DNA from: Sapria himalayana
Lineage: Eukaryota; Streptophyta; Magnoliopsida; Malpighiales; Rafflesiaceae
Assembly: GCA_029783825.1 (NCBI GenBank)
Contig: JAREIK010005314.1
Coordinates: forward strand, 1-64,000
DNA length: 64,000 nucleotides
Direction of reading: 5' to 3'
Shown: one piece after another, positions 24,978 to 37,017 of the stretch
How positions within the stretch are numbered: the stretch's first letter is position 1
Layout: each line of letters opens with the position of its first letter
Program-made: the position numbers and the translations under genes
Notes under the pieces: generated by a model
The model's input: the letters and a program-made list of their open reading frames with translations, nothing else
Told to the model about the DNA's origin: nothing
Database searches by the model: none

Positions 24978-27214
24978 GTCATAATTATTTTTTACATCAA
25001 ATCTAAAAGGGTTTCTTTAAATTTGATCAAATTCAATTATATTGAAAAATGATTGAAATTTTGTAAAACTTCATATATATTAATTAATAGATTATTATAT
25101 TATTATTTTTTATTTTAATTTGATTATTTATCCAAGTTTTCATGAGAAAATAATAATATTCTAAAAAATAGTATTTATTAAAAAATTTGATGTACAATTA
25201 TTTGATTGAGTTAGAAATAAATATTTAATTGTGTTTGGATGAATGAATATCATAAAAAATATAAAATGATAATTACTTTTGTGTGATGTATCTAAAATAA
25301 ATAATTTATTATATTTATGCACTTAACTGATATTTTATTCCTACAAATACAGAATTTTTATTTAGATTTAAAAACAAATATAACAATGAAAGAATAAAAT
25401 ATGTTTTAAGGTATTTTAGATTATTATTAAGCTATATAATGATGCAAATGAAATTAGTGTTTTTTGAATTTTTTTAATGTTAATTTCATCTAGAAAATTT
25501 CCAAATTAATTATGAGTAGTTTATAACATCACAAATAAAAAGTATTGGAATTGAAATTGTAAAATTTGTGTTAGGCTTTTGTATTATATTATGTTGATTT
25601 GGTGCTAAAGAATGTTGTAAATGTCTTTAATATGAAAAATACATTAACAAAAGTAATTTTCTTATAGCTATAAGTGTAAATTTGATTACAACTAGTTAAC
25701 ATTATTAGATGATTTACTAAACAATTGGAATTGTTTAGATTCTTGAGAATATAATATACAATTATTTTTTAATGTTGATAGTTGACTCAATTTGTGAATA
25801 AAAAAATTTTTGAAATATATTTACTTATTTGATTAGGTAGATAATTTATTAGTAATATAATAATATAGAAAAAAATAAGGAAAATTATATAAAAGGGTTG
25901 TAATATGAAAATAATTAAGAATCAATGCTCAAAATAAAAAATATATATATTTTGGTGCTTTTGAGAATATAGATGAATATATAATTTTTTTTCTCATGTT
26001 GCCTAAGCTTGTGATTATAAAATAATTTTAAAAATATATTTAACTGTTTGATTAGGTAAATATATTTTAATATTTAACAAAAGTCAAAAAAAGTTTTTTT
26101 GATTATACTATTTTTGAAAACAAAAGCATTTACAATATATATGTTAAAATGTGTAAATGTATATCATGTATAAATGTATTAATATGTATATGTTAAATAT
26201 GTATATATTGTATATATGTTTGTATGTATAAACATATAATATATATATATATGTAATATGTTTTTTTTTATTTTTTGATTTTTTGATTTTTACATGATGT
26301 AGATGAGTAAGAGTATATTTGGGTTTTTATTTTTGAAATATAAAAAGGTTAGATAGCATTTCTTAATTATTTTCAAATTATATTTTTTTTGGATAATTTT
26401 TTCAAAAAAATGTCCAACACTAAAGATATATTTTTATTCTAGAACACACTTGACTATTACTTAAAATATTCACTCTTTTTTGCTTCACTTTATTCATTGT
26501 TTAGGTATAAAATTGAGCTTTTATGAAATGCATTCACAAGATAATGAATAATAATACAAAGATATTTATGAAGAGTACAATATAAATGACTATAACTCAA
26601 GAGGTTGATACAAATCATTAATATGAGGTGAGATTATAATTAATAAATTTTTAAGTATGGTTCAATTTATCTTGAACTAATGATTATTTTATTAAAAATA
26701 AGAGTCATGTCTAGCTTACTGGTGATTTTTATAGATGTGTCATGAAAATATGAATAATTTTAGAAAATAAGAAAAAAAATGATAAAATTAATTAATATAT
26801 GACTACTCAAGGATTACTTGTAAGTGAGTTTGTTATTTGAACCTTGAAAACCATAATTTATTTATATACTATATTTTTAAACATATTTTATTTGATTCTC
26901 TTTGTTCTTGAAATATTAATACATATGATACAAATGAATGTGAATTGCTTGTTTAGTTTTATCTTTTATTTGGAAGGTTTCTAATGAGATTTTTGAATTT
27001 GTATTTCATTAAATAAGAAAGAGAGAAGAATGTATTTGAAATTTTGTGATACTAATAGTTACAACATTGTAGATATTATAATAAGTAATTTTGTTTAATG
27101 AATTTATGATTTTTTTTCTATGCATATTGATGTGATTTAATATAATTGGTTTGCTTTTTTATGCTATATTGTTTCGAAGCACATAGCATACGTACATAGT
27201 ATATATAAATGTGG
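24441..27214. other. AT-rich stretch in CACTA B with (AAT)n
   Basis: No gene seen. It contains a clean (AAT)n trinucleotide run at about 24940-24975 and TATATGTTAAATATG-type repeats near 26140-26250. Confidence 0.5.
24940..24975 (+). repeat. (AAT)n microsatellite
   Basis: About twelve perfect AAT units in tandem. Confidence 0.9.
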
Positions 27215-28200
27215 TAGCTACTACCGATACTACTGCTAGTGCCGGTGCGGGTGCCGCTACCAGTGTCGATGCCGCTGCCAGTTGTGGTGCAGCTGCCTAA
27301 GCCACTGTCATTGTCGTTGCCATTGACGCTGCCAGCAGCTATAGCAGCACCAGCAGTAGAGGTAGCAGCACCAGCAGCAATGATAGCTACAATGGGAGCG
27401 ATAGGGGTGGTGGGAGCGGCAGTAACAGTGGGAGCAACAACAACGGCAACAAATATGGTATATACGCTCATATATAGTCAGTACATATGTACATATAATA
27501 CTGTAGTATTTTATGTACATATATAATGAGTATATTTGTATTCAGTATATATATACGCATAATACTGAAGTTTATATGTACATATACTATAGTAATATAT
27601 GTACGAGTGAAATATTAGTATATATGTCCATATTTACTGTAGTAATATATATTTATTAAAACATAATTTTTTATTTTAAATTTTTGTGATTTGACTGAGT
27701 GGTTTAAATTTTTTACAGATATGGTATCACATTGTTTCTCATACGAAGCTTGTATAAGTGAAAGAATTTTTCAACTGACATGAAGCACCGTGACTCAGAC
27801 AGCTTTTTTGCAGCAGAAAGTTGGTGATCAGAGGAACAGAGAGAGAGGAAACATGGATAGATTATACTTTATGAATAGTCTGTAGATACATTGATTAATA
27901 AGTTGTAATACAATTTTGTTATTTTTTTGTTTTTGTTATTTAAAATATTATATTAGAATAAGTTATTACATGAATTTTTTTTGTTTAATTAAAAATTTTC
28001 ATTTATATTTTCTATTTTTATTCAATTTAAGATACAAATATTAAATTATTTAATTAAATTTTTGTTGAAGCTGAATGACAATAAACTTTAATTTGTGTTT
28101 GGTCATGTCCATAATAACTATTTTTATATATCTGTGAATATGTTTGTGAGTATCCGAAATTTTTGGGTAGAGTTTTAGCCTATTATAGATATTTAAAAAT
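27215..28200 (+). repeat. CACTA 3' tail unit, copy 1 in element B
   Basis: A GC-rich block of degenerate GCA/GGT/GCC trinucleotides (27220-27445) reads Ala/Val/Pro-rich or Gly/Ser-rich in different frames. ATATAC/GTATAT dyad repeats (27450-27650) follow. A possible exon comes after TTTTTTACAG at 27719, reading GTATCACATTGTTTCTCATA, and then an AT-rich end. The same order recurs at 28201-29200 (offset about 1095 bp) and at 50695-51350 in element C. It belongs to the transposon tail; whether it encodes anything is unknown. Confidence 0.65.
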
Positions 28201-29204
28201 CTATTATCAGCAGCAGTAGCAGCGATAGTATAAACAGGATTGGTAGTAAATTATAGTGGTGGCATCGGCGGTGGTGGCGGTGACGGCGGTGGTGGCGGCG
28301 ACAGTGATGGTAGCAACGAAAGCACTGGAAGTAGTAGCAGAGGCTGTAGCGGCATCAGCGGTGGCAGCGGCAGCAACGGTAGCTGTGACATGCATCGGGA
28401 GCAACGGCAGTGGGGGCAACAGCAACAACCACTATAGTGGCTTGTGGCGGCAGCGACAGTAGCAGCGGTGGTGACAGCAGCGGCATCGGCAGCAGCGACG
28501 GTAGCAGAAGCAGCTGCCGCAGCAATAGTGGCATTAGTAGTGGCAGCAGTAGCGGGAGCAGCAGCAACAACAACAAATTTGGTATATACGTATATATAAT
28601 ATTGTCGAATTTTATGTATGTATATACTGAGTATATTTGTACTCAGTATATATGTACACATAATACTGTAGTTTTTATGTACATATACTATAGTAATATA
28701 TGTATGAGTGAAATGCTAGTATATGTTTACATATATACTGCAAGATTATATATTTATCAAAACATAACTTTTTTTTATTTTAATTTGACTGAGTGGTTTA
28801 TATTTTTTACAGATATGATACCGCATTGTTTCTCATATAAAGGTTGTATAAGTAATGAGATTTTTCACTAGACATTACGTGCCGATACTCGAACAGCTTT
28901 GTCACAGTATAAATATGGTGATCGGAGGAGCAGAGGGAGAGAAAGCAATGTCAATGAATGGATATATTATACTTTTTGCACTATAGGTAGATACAATGAT
29001 GAATAAGATGTAATAAAATTTTGTTATTTTTTTTGTTATAATTATATAAAATATTGAATTAAATAAGTTATTAAATGAATTTATTTTTTGTTTATTATAA
29101 ATTATTTATAATTTTATTTTTTATTCAATTTGATATAAAAATATTAAATTATTTAAATAAAATATTTTAAATAAAATTAAATTCTGAAAATAGTTTTGAA
29201 ATTA
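28201..29204 (+). repeat. CACTA 3' tail unit, copy 2 in element B
   Basis: This is a tandem duplicate of the preceding unit. It has a GGC/GCA trinucleotide block at 28205-28585, a GTATATACGT/TACTGAGTATAT repeat zone at 28585-28750, TTTTTTACAG acceptor-like text at 28804-28813, and ATGATACCGCATTGTTTCTC immediately after. The frame after the acceptor stays open for 18 codons. Overlapping open frames on both strands through the trinucleotide block come from the absence of stop-forming triplets and should not be called genes. Confidence 0.65.
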
Positions 29205-29369
29205 AAATTGATAGGGAAAAATCCTTTGCTAAATTAGCAAGGGAAAAATCCATTGCTAAATTAGTAAGAGAAAATCTCTTGCTAAATTAGTTAGGGAATT
29301 TTCCCTAGCTAATTAAGGTAAATCTTTATTTTAGCAAATGATTTTTTCGTCGCTAAATTTATTTAGCTA
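29205..29369 (+). repeat. 3' subterminal repeats of CACTA B, terminus lost
   Basis: Three or four copies of GCTAAATTAGCAAGGGAAAAATCC-like words, then TTTTTCGTCGCTAAATTTATTTAGCTAG passing without a break into AAACAAACAGATAGATAG. The TTTTTCTTGTAGT end seen in A and C is missing, so the microsatellite has replaced the last bases. Confidence 0.75.
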
Positions 29370-30803
29370 GATAAACAAACAGATAGATAGATAATTATAA
29401 ATATAGATTGAAAGATAAATAGACAAATACAAAGAGAGAGAGAGAGAGAGATATATATATATATATATATATATAGATAGATAGATAGATAGACAACTAG
29501 ATACACAAATATAGTGATATATAGTTAGATAGATAGATAGGTAGAAGATGGACATACAATCACATAGATAAATAGATAGATAGATACATAGGTGGATAAA
29601 TAGACTGAAATATAGATATAAAGAGATAGACTGAGATAGATAGATAGATAAATTGATTGATTGATATAATGATAGATAGGTAGATTGATAGATATATAGA
29701 CATATAAATATATATATATATATAATAGATAAATAGATTGATAGACAGACATGTAGATAGATAGATAGATAGACAGAAAGACAAATAGATAAATAGATAA
29801 TTAAATTGATAATTAGATAGATTTATAGAAAGATTGATATAATGAAAGGTTGAAAGATAGATAGATAGACAAAATGATAATGGAAAGAAAGAAAAATAGA
29901 TAGATAGATTGATATATAGTTAGATAGATAGATATATAGACAGACAGATAGATATAAATATATATAGACAACTATATAGATATACAATTACATAGGTATA
30001 CAGAATGATATATATATATATGTATATATATATTAGATAGACAACTAGATAGACTGACATATAGACAATTAGAAAGACAGATAGATAGGTAGATAAATAG
30101 AAAAAAATATAGACAGATATATAGATAGTTATATAAAAAATAGATAGATATATAGGTAGATAGATAGATAGATAGATAACTAGATAACTAGATAAATAGA
30201 TAGGTAGCTAGGTAGATAGATAGACAGATAGACTGATAGATTGATTAATTAATAGACATATAAATAGATAGATATATATATATATATAGTAGATAGATAG
30301 ATAGATAAATAGATATATAGATAATAGTTAGAAAGAAAGATAGATACATAGATAGATAGATTGATTGATATTCAAATAGATAGATAGATAGATAAATAGA
30401 TAGAAAGATAGATATAAAGAAAGAAGATAACAAAATAAACAGACTAATAGATAGATAGACATATAGATATATTCACAGATAGATAGACATACAGAAAGAT
30501 ATATAAATAATTAGATATGATTATAGGTAGATAGATAGATAGATATAGATAGATAGATTGATGGATGAATAGACAGATAGATAGAAATATATATAGATAA
30601 ATTGAGAGATAGATAGAATTATATATATATATATATATATAAGTAGATAGATAGACAGATAAATCATATAGATATATATATATATATATATATACAGACA
30701 AATAGATAGATAAATAGATCGATAGGTAGATAGATTGGTAGCTAGATAGATAGATAGTCAAAATAAAGAAATAAAGATACATAGATAGATAGATAATAGA
30801 TAT
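29370..30803. repeat. (GATA)n array J2-left
   Basis: Degenerate GATA/TAGA tetramers on the plus strand, with (AT)n and (GA)n runs (for example about 29430-29475). It continues until the palindrome that starts at 30804, after which the polarity is TATC. Confidence 0.96.
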
Positions 30804-30889
30804 AAATAGATAGATAAATAGATAGATATTTAGATATATATATATATATATATATATATCTAAATATCTATCTATTTATCTATCTATTT
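30804..30889. repeat. 86-bp perfect palindrome at the GATA/TATC switch
   Basis: I checked pairing base by base about the centre 30846.5. Positions 30804-30846 (starting AAATAGATAGATAAATAGAT) are the exact reverse complement of 30847-30889. The first mismatch outward is 30803 (T) against 30890 (G). The inner bases are (AT)n. To the left the array is GATA on the plus strand; to the right it is TATC. It could extrude as a cruciform. Confidence 0.95.
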
Positions 30890-30901
30890 GTCTGTCTATT
30901 T

Positions 30902-31908
30902 GCCCAGCTTTTATTTTTTTGTTTCTTATTTTTCATTTGAATTTTGGTTCTCCTATTTAGCTCTGAAATTTTTTTCATCATTTCTCTCCTTTTAGCATTT
31001 TCTATAGATTCTGTTCTTGCCTCCTCACTATTCTGCCTATTATATTCAATTAATTTTTGTTCTTCAACTTCTTCATTCTGTATGTCTGTTTGGGCAATCG
31101 GTTGAAGTTTTTTTTGATATTTAACCATTTCTCATTTACTTTCAATTGCTCTTTTCTTCTCTTCTAGTTTCTGTTTATTTTCATTTCTTTTTTTATTAAC
31201 CAAACATACATCTATAGCATGTCCCATCTTTCTGCAGCATGCACAAAAAGGAGGGAGGTATTCTGGAACTACAGCTTGCCAAAAACCACCTTCCTCGGTG
31301 TTTCCAATCCAGATACAGTGAGGGAGAGTTTTCTGTAAGTCCACCTCTACGCAGATTCTTGCAACACTCGGTCTAGAGAGTGTTGCCGTAGCACCATTAA
31401 GAAGAAGGGGAGAACCCAAAACACACGCAATATGATATAATGCCAATTTATCAAAGTAGTGAATCGGGAGCATAGGTAATAGAATCCATACCGGAGCCAA
31501 CGACGATTCCTCCTTTGTGTTGAATTCTGGAGTCCATTTAAAGGTTCTCATGGGGTATCCCATGATATACTAAGCTCCTTTCAACCATAAACGATGGAAA
31601 TCCTCCTCGGAATGAAGTTGTAGTAACACATGTTTCTCATCAATCAGCCCGATTTTGATCAATGTTTTGAGTTTCAATGATTCAAAAAATGCCCTAATAT
31701 CATCAATACGGGGCCTTCCATGTGAAAATTTTCCCACAAGCATGTGTGTATGAGTTGCAGAGAGCTTTTGAATTTCCTTGGCCGAGAATAATATCGAGGG
31801 TTCCTCGATATTTTTTGCTTGAATTTGCTAGGAGCTCGTGATAGGGGGCGCGGTTTTTCTAATAAAATCAAAAAAGGACTTCTTATTAACTAAGTAATCC
31901 AATTCCAT
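30902..31908 (-). pseudogene. LINE ORF1-like protein with DUF4283 and CCHC zinc knuckle
   Basis: On the minus strand an ATG at 31908 opens MELDYLVNKKSFFDFIRKTA. One frame then runs nearly 340 codons with only three stops that I see (near 31830, at 31570-31572 and near 31132). The DUF4283 region reads LFSAKEIQKLSATHTHMLVG, KFSHGRPRIDDIRAFFESL and, after the second stop, MGYPMRTFKWTPEF, PVWILLPMLPIHYF and RPSVARICVEVDLQ. It is followed by LPPFCACCRKMGHAIDVC, a CX2CX4HX4C zinc knuckle. A Lys/Glu-rich tail runs into the microsatellite. Such proteins bind the element's RNA. The few stops suggest this insertion is younger than the CACTA genes. Confidence 0.85.
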
Positions 31909-32000
31909 TAAAATCAGCTTAAAACTTGCATCTTCTTCTCCCCAATTGCAGGTTGCTCTCTCTAGGAAACTATTTCTCTCTCTAAAAAGTTGAGAGCATT
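30902..32000 (-). mobile_element. LINE fragment (ORF1 region) inserted in the TATC array
   Basis: This is a 1.1-kb segment of ordinary composition with TATC repeat on both sides. The 8-bp word GTCTATTT occurs at 30894-30901 and again at 32001-32008, so it is a candidate target-site duplication, although it is also array-like sequence. On the minus strand the segment has a short 5' leader (about 31909-32000) and ORF1. ORF2, reverse transcriptase and a poly(A) end are absent, so the 3' side is missing, the reverse of the usual 5' truncation of LINEs. Confidence 0.7.
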
Positions 32001-35000
32001 GTCTATTTATCTTTCTATCTGTCTAGCTAGTTAGCTATCTATCTATCTATCTGTCTATATATCTTTCTATCTATCTATATATCTATTAATCAATTTATCA
32101 ATCAGTCTATATATCTATATTTTTATTTGTTTTTTTATTTAAATGTCTATATGTCTATCTTTCATTCTATGTAACAATCTAACTACATACAATTATATCT
32201 ATATAACTAACTTTCTAACTATATATCTATCAAACTATCTAATTGACTTCTTTCTATTTACATGAAGTCAATTAATCTATCTGTCTAATTATATATGCAT
32301 TTATCTATCTATCTATCTAATTGTATGGCTATCTATTATTCTACATATCTATTTGTCTAGCTCTCAATCTGTCTATCTATCTATCTATCTATTTGTATAT
32401 CTTTATATCTTGTTATTTATATATCACTTTTTCTATCTATCTTCCTATCTATCATTATATATGTCTATCTGCTTATCTATCTATGTATTGATCTATCTAT
32501 CTATTATATCTATCTATCTTTCTACCTATCTATCTATCTATCAAGGTGTCTATCAATCTATTTGTGTGTCTAGCTATTTGTATATTATTTCTATTTGTAT
32601 ATATATCTATGCATATATCTATTTATTGCTCTATTTATAGATCTATTTATCTATAAATATTTATATCTATCAATATATCTATCTATATATCTCACTAATT
32701 ATTTGTCTATCAACTTATTTGAGTATTTCTCTATTAGTCAATATTTTTATATCTCTATATATGTATATGTCCATCTCTCTATGTGTTTCACTATTTATCT
32801 ATCGATCTATATATTTATCTATTTTTTTAATGTATGTATCTGTCTATCTGCCTATCAATCAATTTATCTATCTACTATCTATCAATTCCATGTATCAATT
32901 TATCTATTTTTCTATCTATCTATATCTCAATTTGTCTATAAGTCTATTTTTATATTTCTATATTTCTATCTTTCTATTATTTATCAATCAATCAATCTGT
33001 CTATATGTCTAGCTAACTATTAATCTATCTGTCTATCTTTATATTAGGCTATCTATTTATCTATCTATTTAGCTATCTATCTATCTATTTATCTATCTAT
33101 GTTTCAATATTTTTATCTATCTATCAATCAATTTGTTCTTCTATCTCTCTATGTATGGGTCTATTTATCTATTTGTATATCTATCCATCTATATATCTGT
33201 GTGTATATCTATTTATGTAACTATCTATTTATCTATTTATTTATTTGTCTGTCTATCTATTTGTCTATCTATCTATCTGTCAATCAATCAATCTATCTGT
33301 CTATTTATTTATCTGTCAATCTAACTAACTATCTTTCTATCTATAAATTTATTTTTTGGTCTATTTGCCTATCTAGCTATCTTTTTATCTATTTATTTGC
33401 TAATCTATCTATTTGTATATCTATATGTCTATCTATCAATCTATTTATCTATTTGAATATCTATCTCTATAACTATCTATTGATCGATCTGTCTATTTCT
33501 CTATCTTTCTATCTATCTATTTGTCAATCTATCTATTTGTATATCTATCTGTATATCTATCAATCTATTTACCTATTTGTATATCTATCTCTCTAACTAT
33601 CTACTGATCTATCTATCTATTTCTCTATCTTTCTATCTTTCTATCTTTCTATTTGACTATATGTCACTTTATGTATTTTATTATCTATTAGTATAATGAT
33701 TAATATTTCTATTTATCTATTTATCTTTTTCACTAGCTATTTTAAATATATATCTATCTGTCTATCTCTCTATCTTATTATCTACCTATTTTTCTATATT
33801 TCTATTTATTTATTTGTCGATTAGTCTTTCTATTTATTTATTTGTCTATTTATTTACCTATCTATCTATATATTTATTTGTATATCTATTAATCCATCTA
33901 TCATTCTAACTTTTTGTCTATCTATCTATCTAACAATCTATCTGTCTATCTTCCTATCCGTCAATCTATCTATCTGTATATGCTATCTATCTATCTAAAT
34001 ATCAACTACATATATATCTGTCTATTTATTTGTCTATCTATCTTTCTATCTATCTCTATATCTACTATCTATCTATCTATCTGTCTATCTATTTATCTTT
34101 TTGTCTATCTATTTATCTATCTCTCTATCTATCTATGTATATATTTATCTATCTCTCTATCTATTTATTTTTCTATATATTTGTCTAATTATCTATTTGT
34201 ATATTGTCTATTTATTTATATATATATTTCTTTATATCTATCTATTTATCTATATCTATCTGTCTTTTAGACTAAAAATGTATTTGTATATCTATGAATC
34301 TTTCTATTAGTCTATGTATCTTAGTGTCTATTTGTATATCTATATATCTATCTATCTATTTGTCTAATGTCTATGTGTCTGCATGTCAATCTATCTATCC
34401 GTCCATCTATCTATGTGTCTGTCTATTTATTTGTCTATATGTATACCTGTCTAGCTATCAATTAATTTATTTGTCTATCTATTCATCTATTTGTTTATCT
34501 ATCTATCTTTCTATTTATCTGTGTATCTATTTGACTATCTAACGATATGCCTAACTATCTATATGTCAATTTATTTAGCTGTATATATATATATATATTT
34601 GTCTATCTATCTATATAACTATCTATTTATTTGTTTATTTATCTAAATTTCTATATTTATATCTATCTATCTTTCAATCTATCTATCTGTTAAACTATTT
34701 AACTACCTTTTAGTCTATCAGTCAATTGGCTATCTATCTAATTGTCTATCTGTGTATATTAATATTTGTCTATTTGTTTATCTGTGTATATTAATATTTT
34801 CTAGCTATATATTAGTCTATCTATATATCAACCTATCTATCTATCTATCTATTTATTTGTATATGTATCTATCTATTTGTTTATCTGTCTATCTAACTAA
34901 CTATCTGTCTGTCTATCAATCTATCTATTTATCTATACACACACACATATATATATTTGTCTATCTATCTATATATCTATCTATTTATTTGTATATTTAT

Positions 35001-35745
35001 CTAAAGATCTATATGTAAATCTATCTATCTATGTAACTATCTGACTATCTATCTATTTAACTATTTAACTATCTTTCTTTATATCTATCTATCATTCAAT
35101 CTATCTATCTGTTAAACTATCTAACTACCTTTTTTGTGTATCAGTAGATTTGTCTATCTATCTAATTGTCTATCTGTGTATATATATATTTGTCTATTTG
35201 TCTATTTTCTAGCTATCTATTTGTCTATCTATATATCTATATATCTATCTATCTATAAAAATCTATCTATTTGTATATGTATCTACCTATCTGTCAATCT
35301 ATTTATCTATCTATATGTCTATCTATCTATCTATCTATCTATCTATTTGTCTTAAAACTATCTTTCGATATATCTATTTGTCTATCTATATATCTATTTA
35401 TATATCTAACTATCTTACTATCTAACTATCTATCTATCTATCTAACTACTTGTCTATCTATCTATCTAGCTATCTGTCTGTCTAACTATCTAACTTTATT
35501 TTAAGCTATCAGTCTATTAGTCTATTAGTGTATCTGTATATTTGTTTATTTATTTATTTATTTATTTGTCTATCTGTCTATCGGTCATTATGATTATCTA
35601 TCTGTCTACCTATCTATCTATGTATATGTTTATCTTCTCTTTATCTATCTATCTATCTATCTATCTCTCTCACTATGTATTTGTATATCTACCTATCTTC
35701 TTATATGTTTATTAGTCTATCTGTTTATTTGTCTATCTAATAAAC
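32001..35745. repeat. (TATC)n array J2-right
   Basis: Degenerate CTAT/TATC tetramers on the plus strand with TGTC, TTTA and CAAT variants and occasional (AT)n. Polarity is opposite to the array left of 30804. Long open frames of Ser-Ile-Tyr-Leu type (for example 33099-33596) are artefacts. It ends abruptly at AAACATATATTTTAAAAAA, inside the internal region of element C. Confidence 0.96.
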
Positions 35746-36890
35746 ATATATTTTAAAAAATATATCTAATTTAAAATAAATAAATAATTTAAAAAATATA
35801 AAAATACTAAAAAGAATTACATTAAAAAGGACTAAAATAACTATTTTTATGATGTATAAATTTTTTAAAAAAATTATACAAAAAATTTTTTTAAAATTTT
35901 TAATTAAGAAACTTAAAAAATTTGTATTAAAGTAATATTAAATAATTAATTCTATAAGTATAATAAATTTTTAAGATATTTTAAAAATTAAATTAATATA
36001 CATTAAAATTTCTACTAATATAAATGTAAAATGATTAATTGCATTATTAAATAGAAAATAATTTCAAAAATATCTGAATTGAAGAATAAACTAGTAAATA
36101 TTAATATTATTATAATTATAAAAAAAATTTATGATTATAGGAAACTTTTAAAAAATTAATTAATACAAAATTTGAAAATATTGAAATATAATAAAAATTT
36201 AAATTTTTTCATTAAATTTAAAAGAAAATAAATTAATATTTAAAAATAAATATATAGATGGTTGCCACTACTAAAATTTATAAGAATTAAATAATTGAGT
36301 AATATTTTTTCTAAAAGCTTTTAACATGCAGTCTTTATTAAATTAACAAATATAACTTTTTTAAATTATCTTCTCACTTTAAGTAATTTTTTGATTTTAA
36401 AAATTATAAATGATATCAAATAATTTTATACCTTTAAAATTATTTCATATTATCTTCATAAAAATTAATATGAATTCATACAAATTTATAACCATAAAAT
36501 ATATATATTTATATATTTTTTAACATTAAAAGTATTTTTATAACTCTTAGGAGAGTGGCCAGAACACAAATCATCTTTTAATGTATGTCTTATTTTATAA
36601 AGTTTGTAAATTTTGTAGCTATTTGATATATATTTTTTTGTTATAAGGCTAAACATATATTTTTTGATATTGTTTATATATTTATTGTTTAATTAATTTA
36701 ATAATAAAAAATTGTTAGGTGTTCGTTTTTCATGTGTACCTTACTACATTCATATTAATTTTGTTGAAAAAAATTTGATAGTAAATAAAATAAATGAGCC
36801 TTTTTTTATTTTATATTTATATATTGTTTATTTAACATATTTATATTTAAAAATTTAAATATTTTGGTAATATATATAATCACTTGTTGT
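35746..36890 (+). other. AT-rich CACTA internal region, element C copy
   Basis: It aligns by eye with 3150-3700, 18716-19380 and 62750-63620 (GGACTAAAATAACTATTTTTATGAT; AAGAATAAACTAGTAAATATT; AAGAATTAAATAATTGAGTA). From 36290 to 36560 the match to E is close. No gene is seen. Confidence 0.6.
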
Positions 36891-37017
36891 CGAGACTCGA
36901 AAGATAACTCTAACAAGCACCTAAGTCCTCTATAGTCTACCTCTATCTCTCGATATCGATGCATTAAAACCTAATCGAAGAGTAAGAGAAAATTTCTTAT
37001 TGATTTAAGGTACGTTT
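36891..37017 (+). other. Possible 5' leader exon, element C
   Basis: This is an island of balanced composition (GTCGAGACTCGAAAGATAAC, CTCTATAGTCTACC) ending TTAAG followed by GTACG, a possible splice donor. It occupies a place similar to 3845-3942 in A. The call rests on composition and position only. Confidence 0.2.

Larger units (their letters stand above)
17747..29369 (+). mobile_element. CACTA element B, non-autonomous, with captured GRP94 fragment
   Basis: It starts CATTGCAAGAAAA at 17747 (canonical CACTACAAGAAAA with two changes) and carries the richest 5' subterminal repeat block in the window. It shares the AT-rich internal region with A and C and the trinucleotide-rich 3' tail with C. 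I find no TNPD- or TNPA-like coding remnant, so it would depend on another element for movement. The 3' end is eroded: subterminal repeats stop at TTTAGCTAG and pass directly into GATA microsatellite. A fragment of an endoplasmin gene lies 1.8 kb from the 5' end. About 5.5 kb in the middle (21.5-27.2 kb) has no recognisable content. Confidence 0.8.

Noticed and set aside
27308..27520. Cys/Tyr/His-rich minus-strand frame that looks like a cysteine-rich peptide
   Set aside because: It is the antisense of GCA/GGT trinucleotide repeats; the Cys codons come from the repeat and do not form a spaced pattern kept in the other copies.
28205..28871. Overlapping Gly/Ser-, Ala/Val- and Pro/Leu-rich frames on both strands
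   Set aside because: GC-rich trinucleotide repeats lack stop codons in every frame, so long frames are expected by chance. Only the plus-strand tail architecture is reported.
36891..37017. A protein-coding first exon in element C
   Set aside because: There is no ATG-led frame of useful length and no similarity; kept only as a weak leader-exon possibility.
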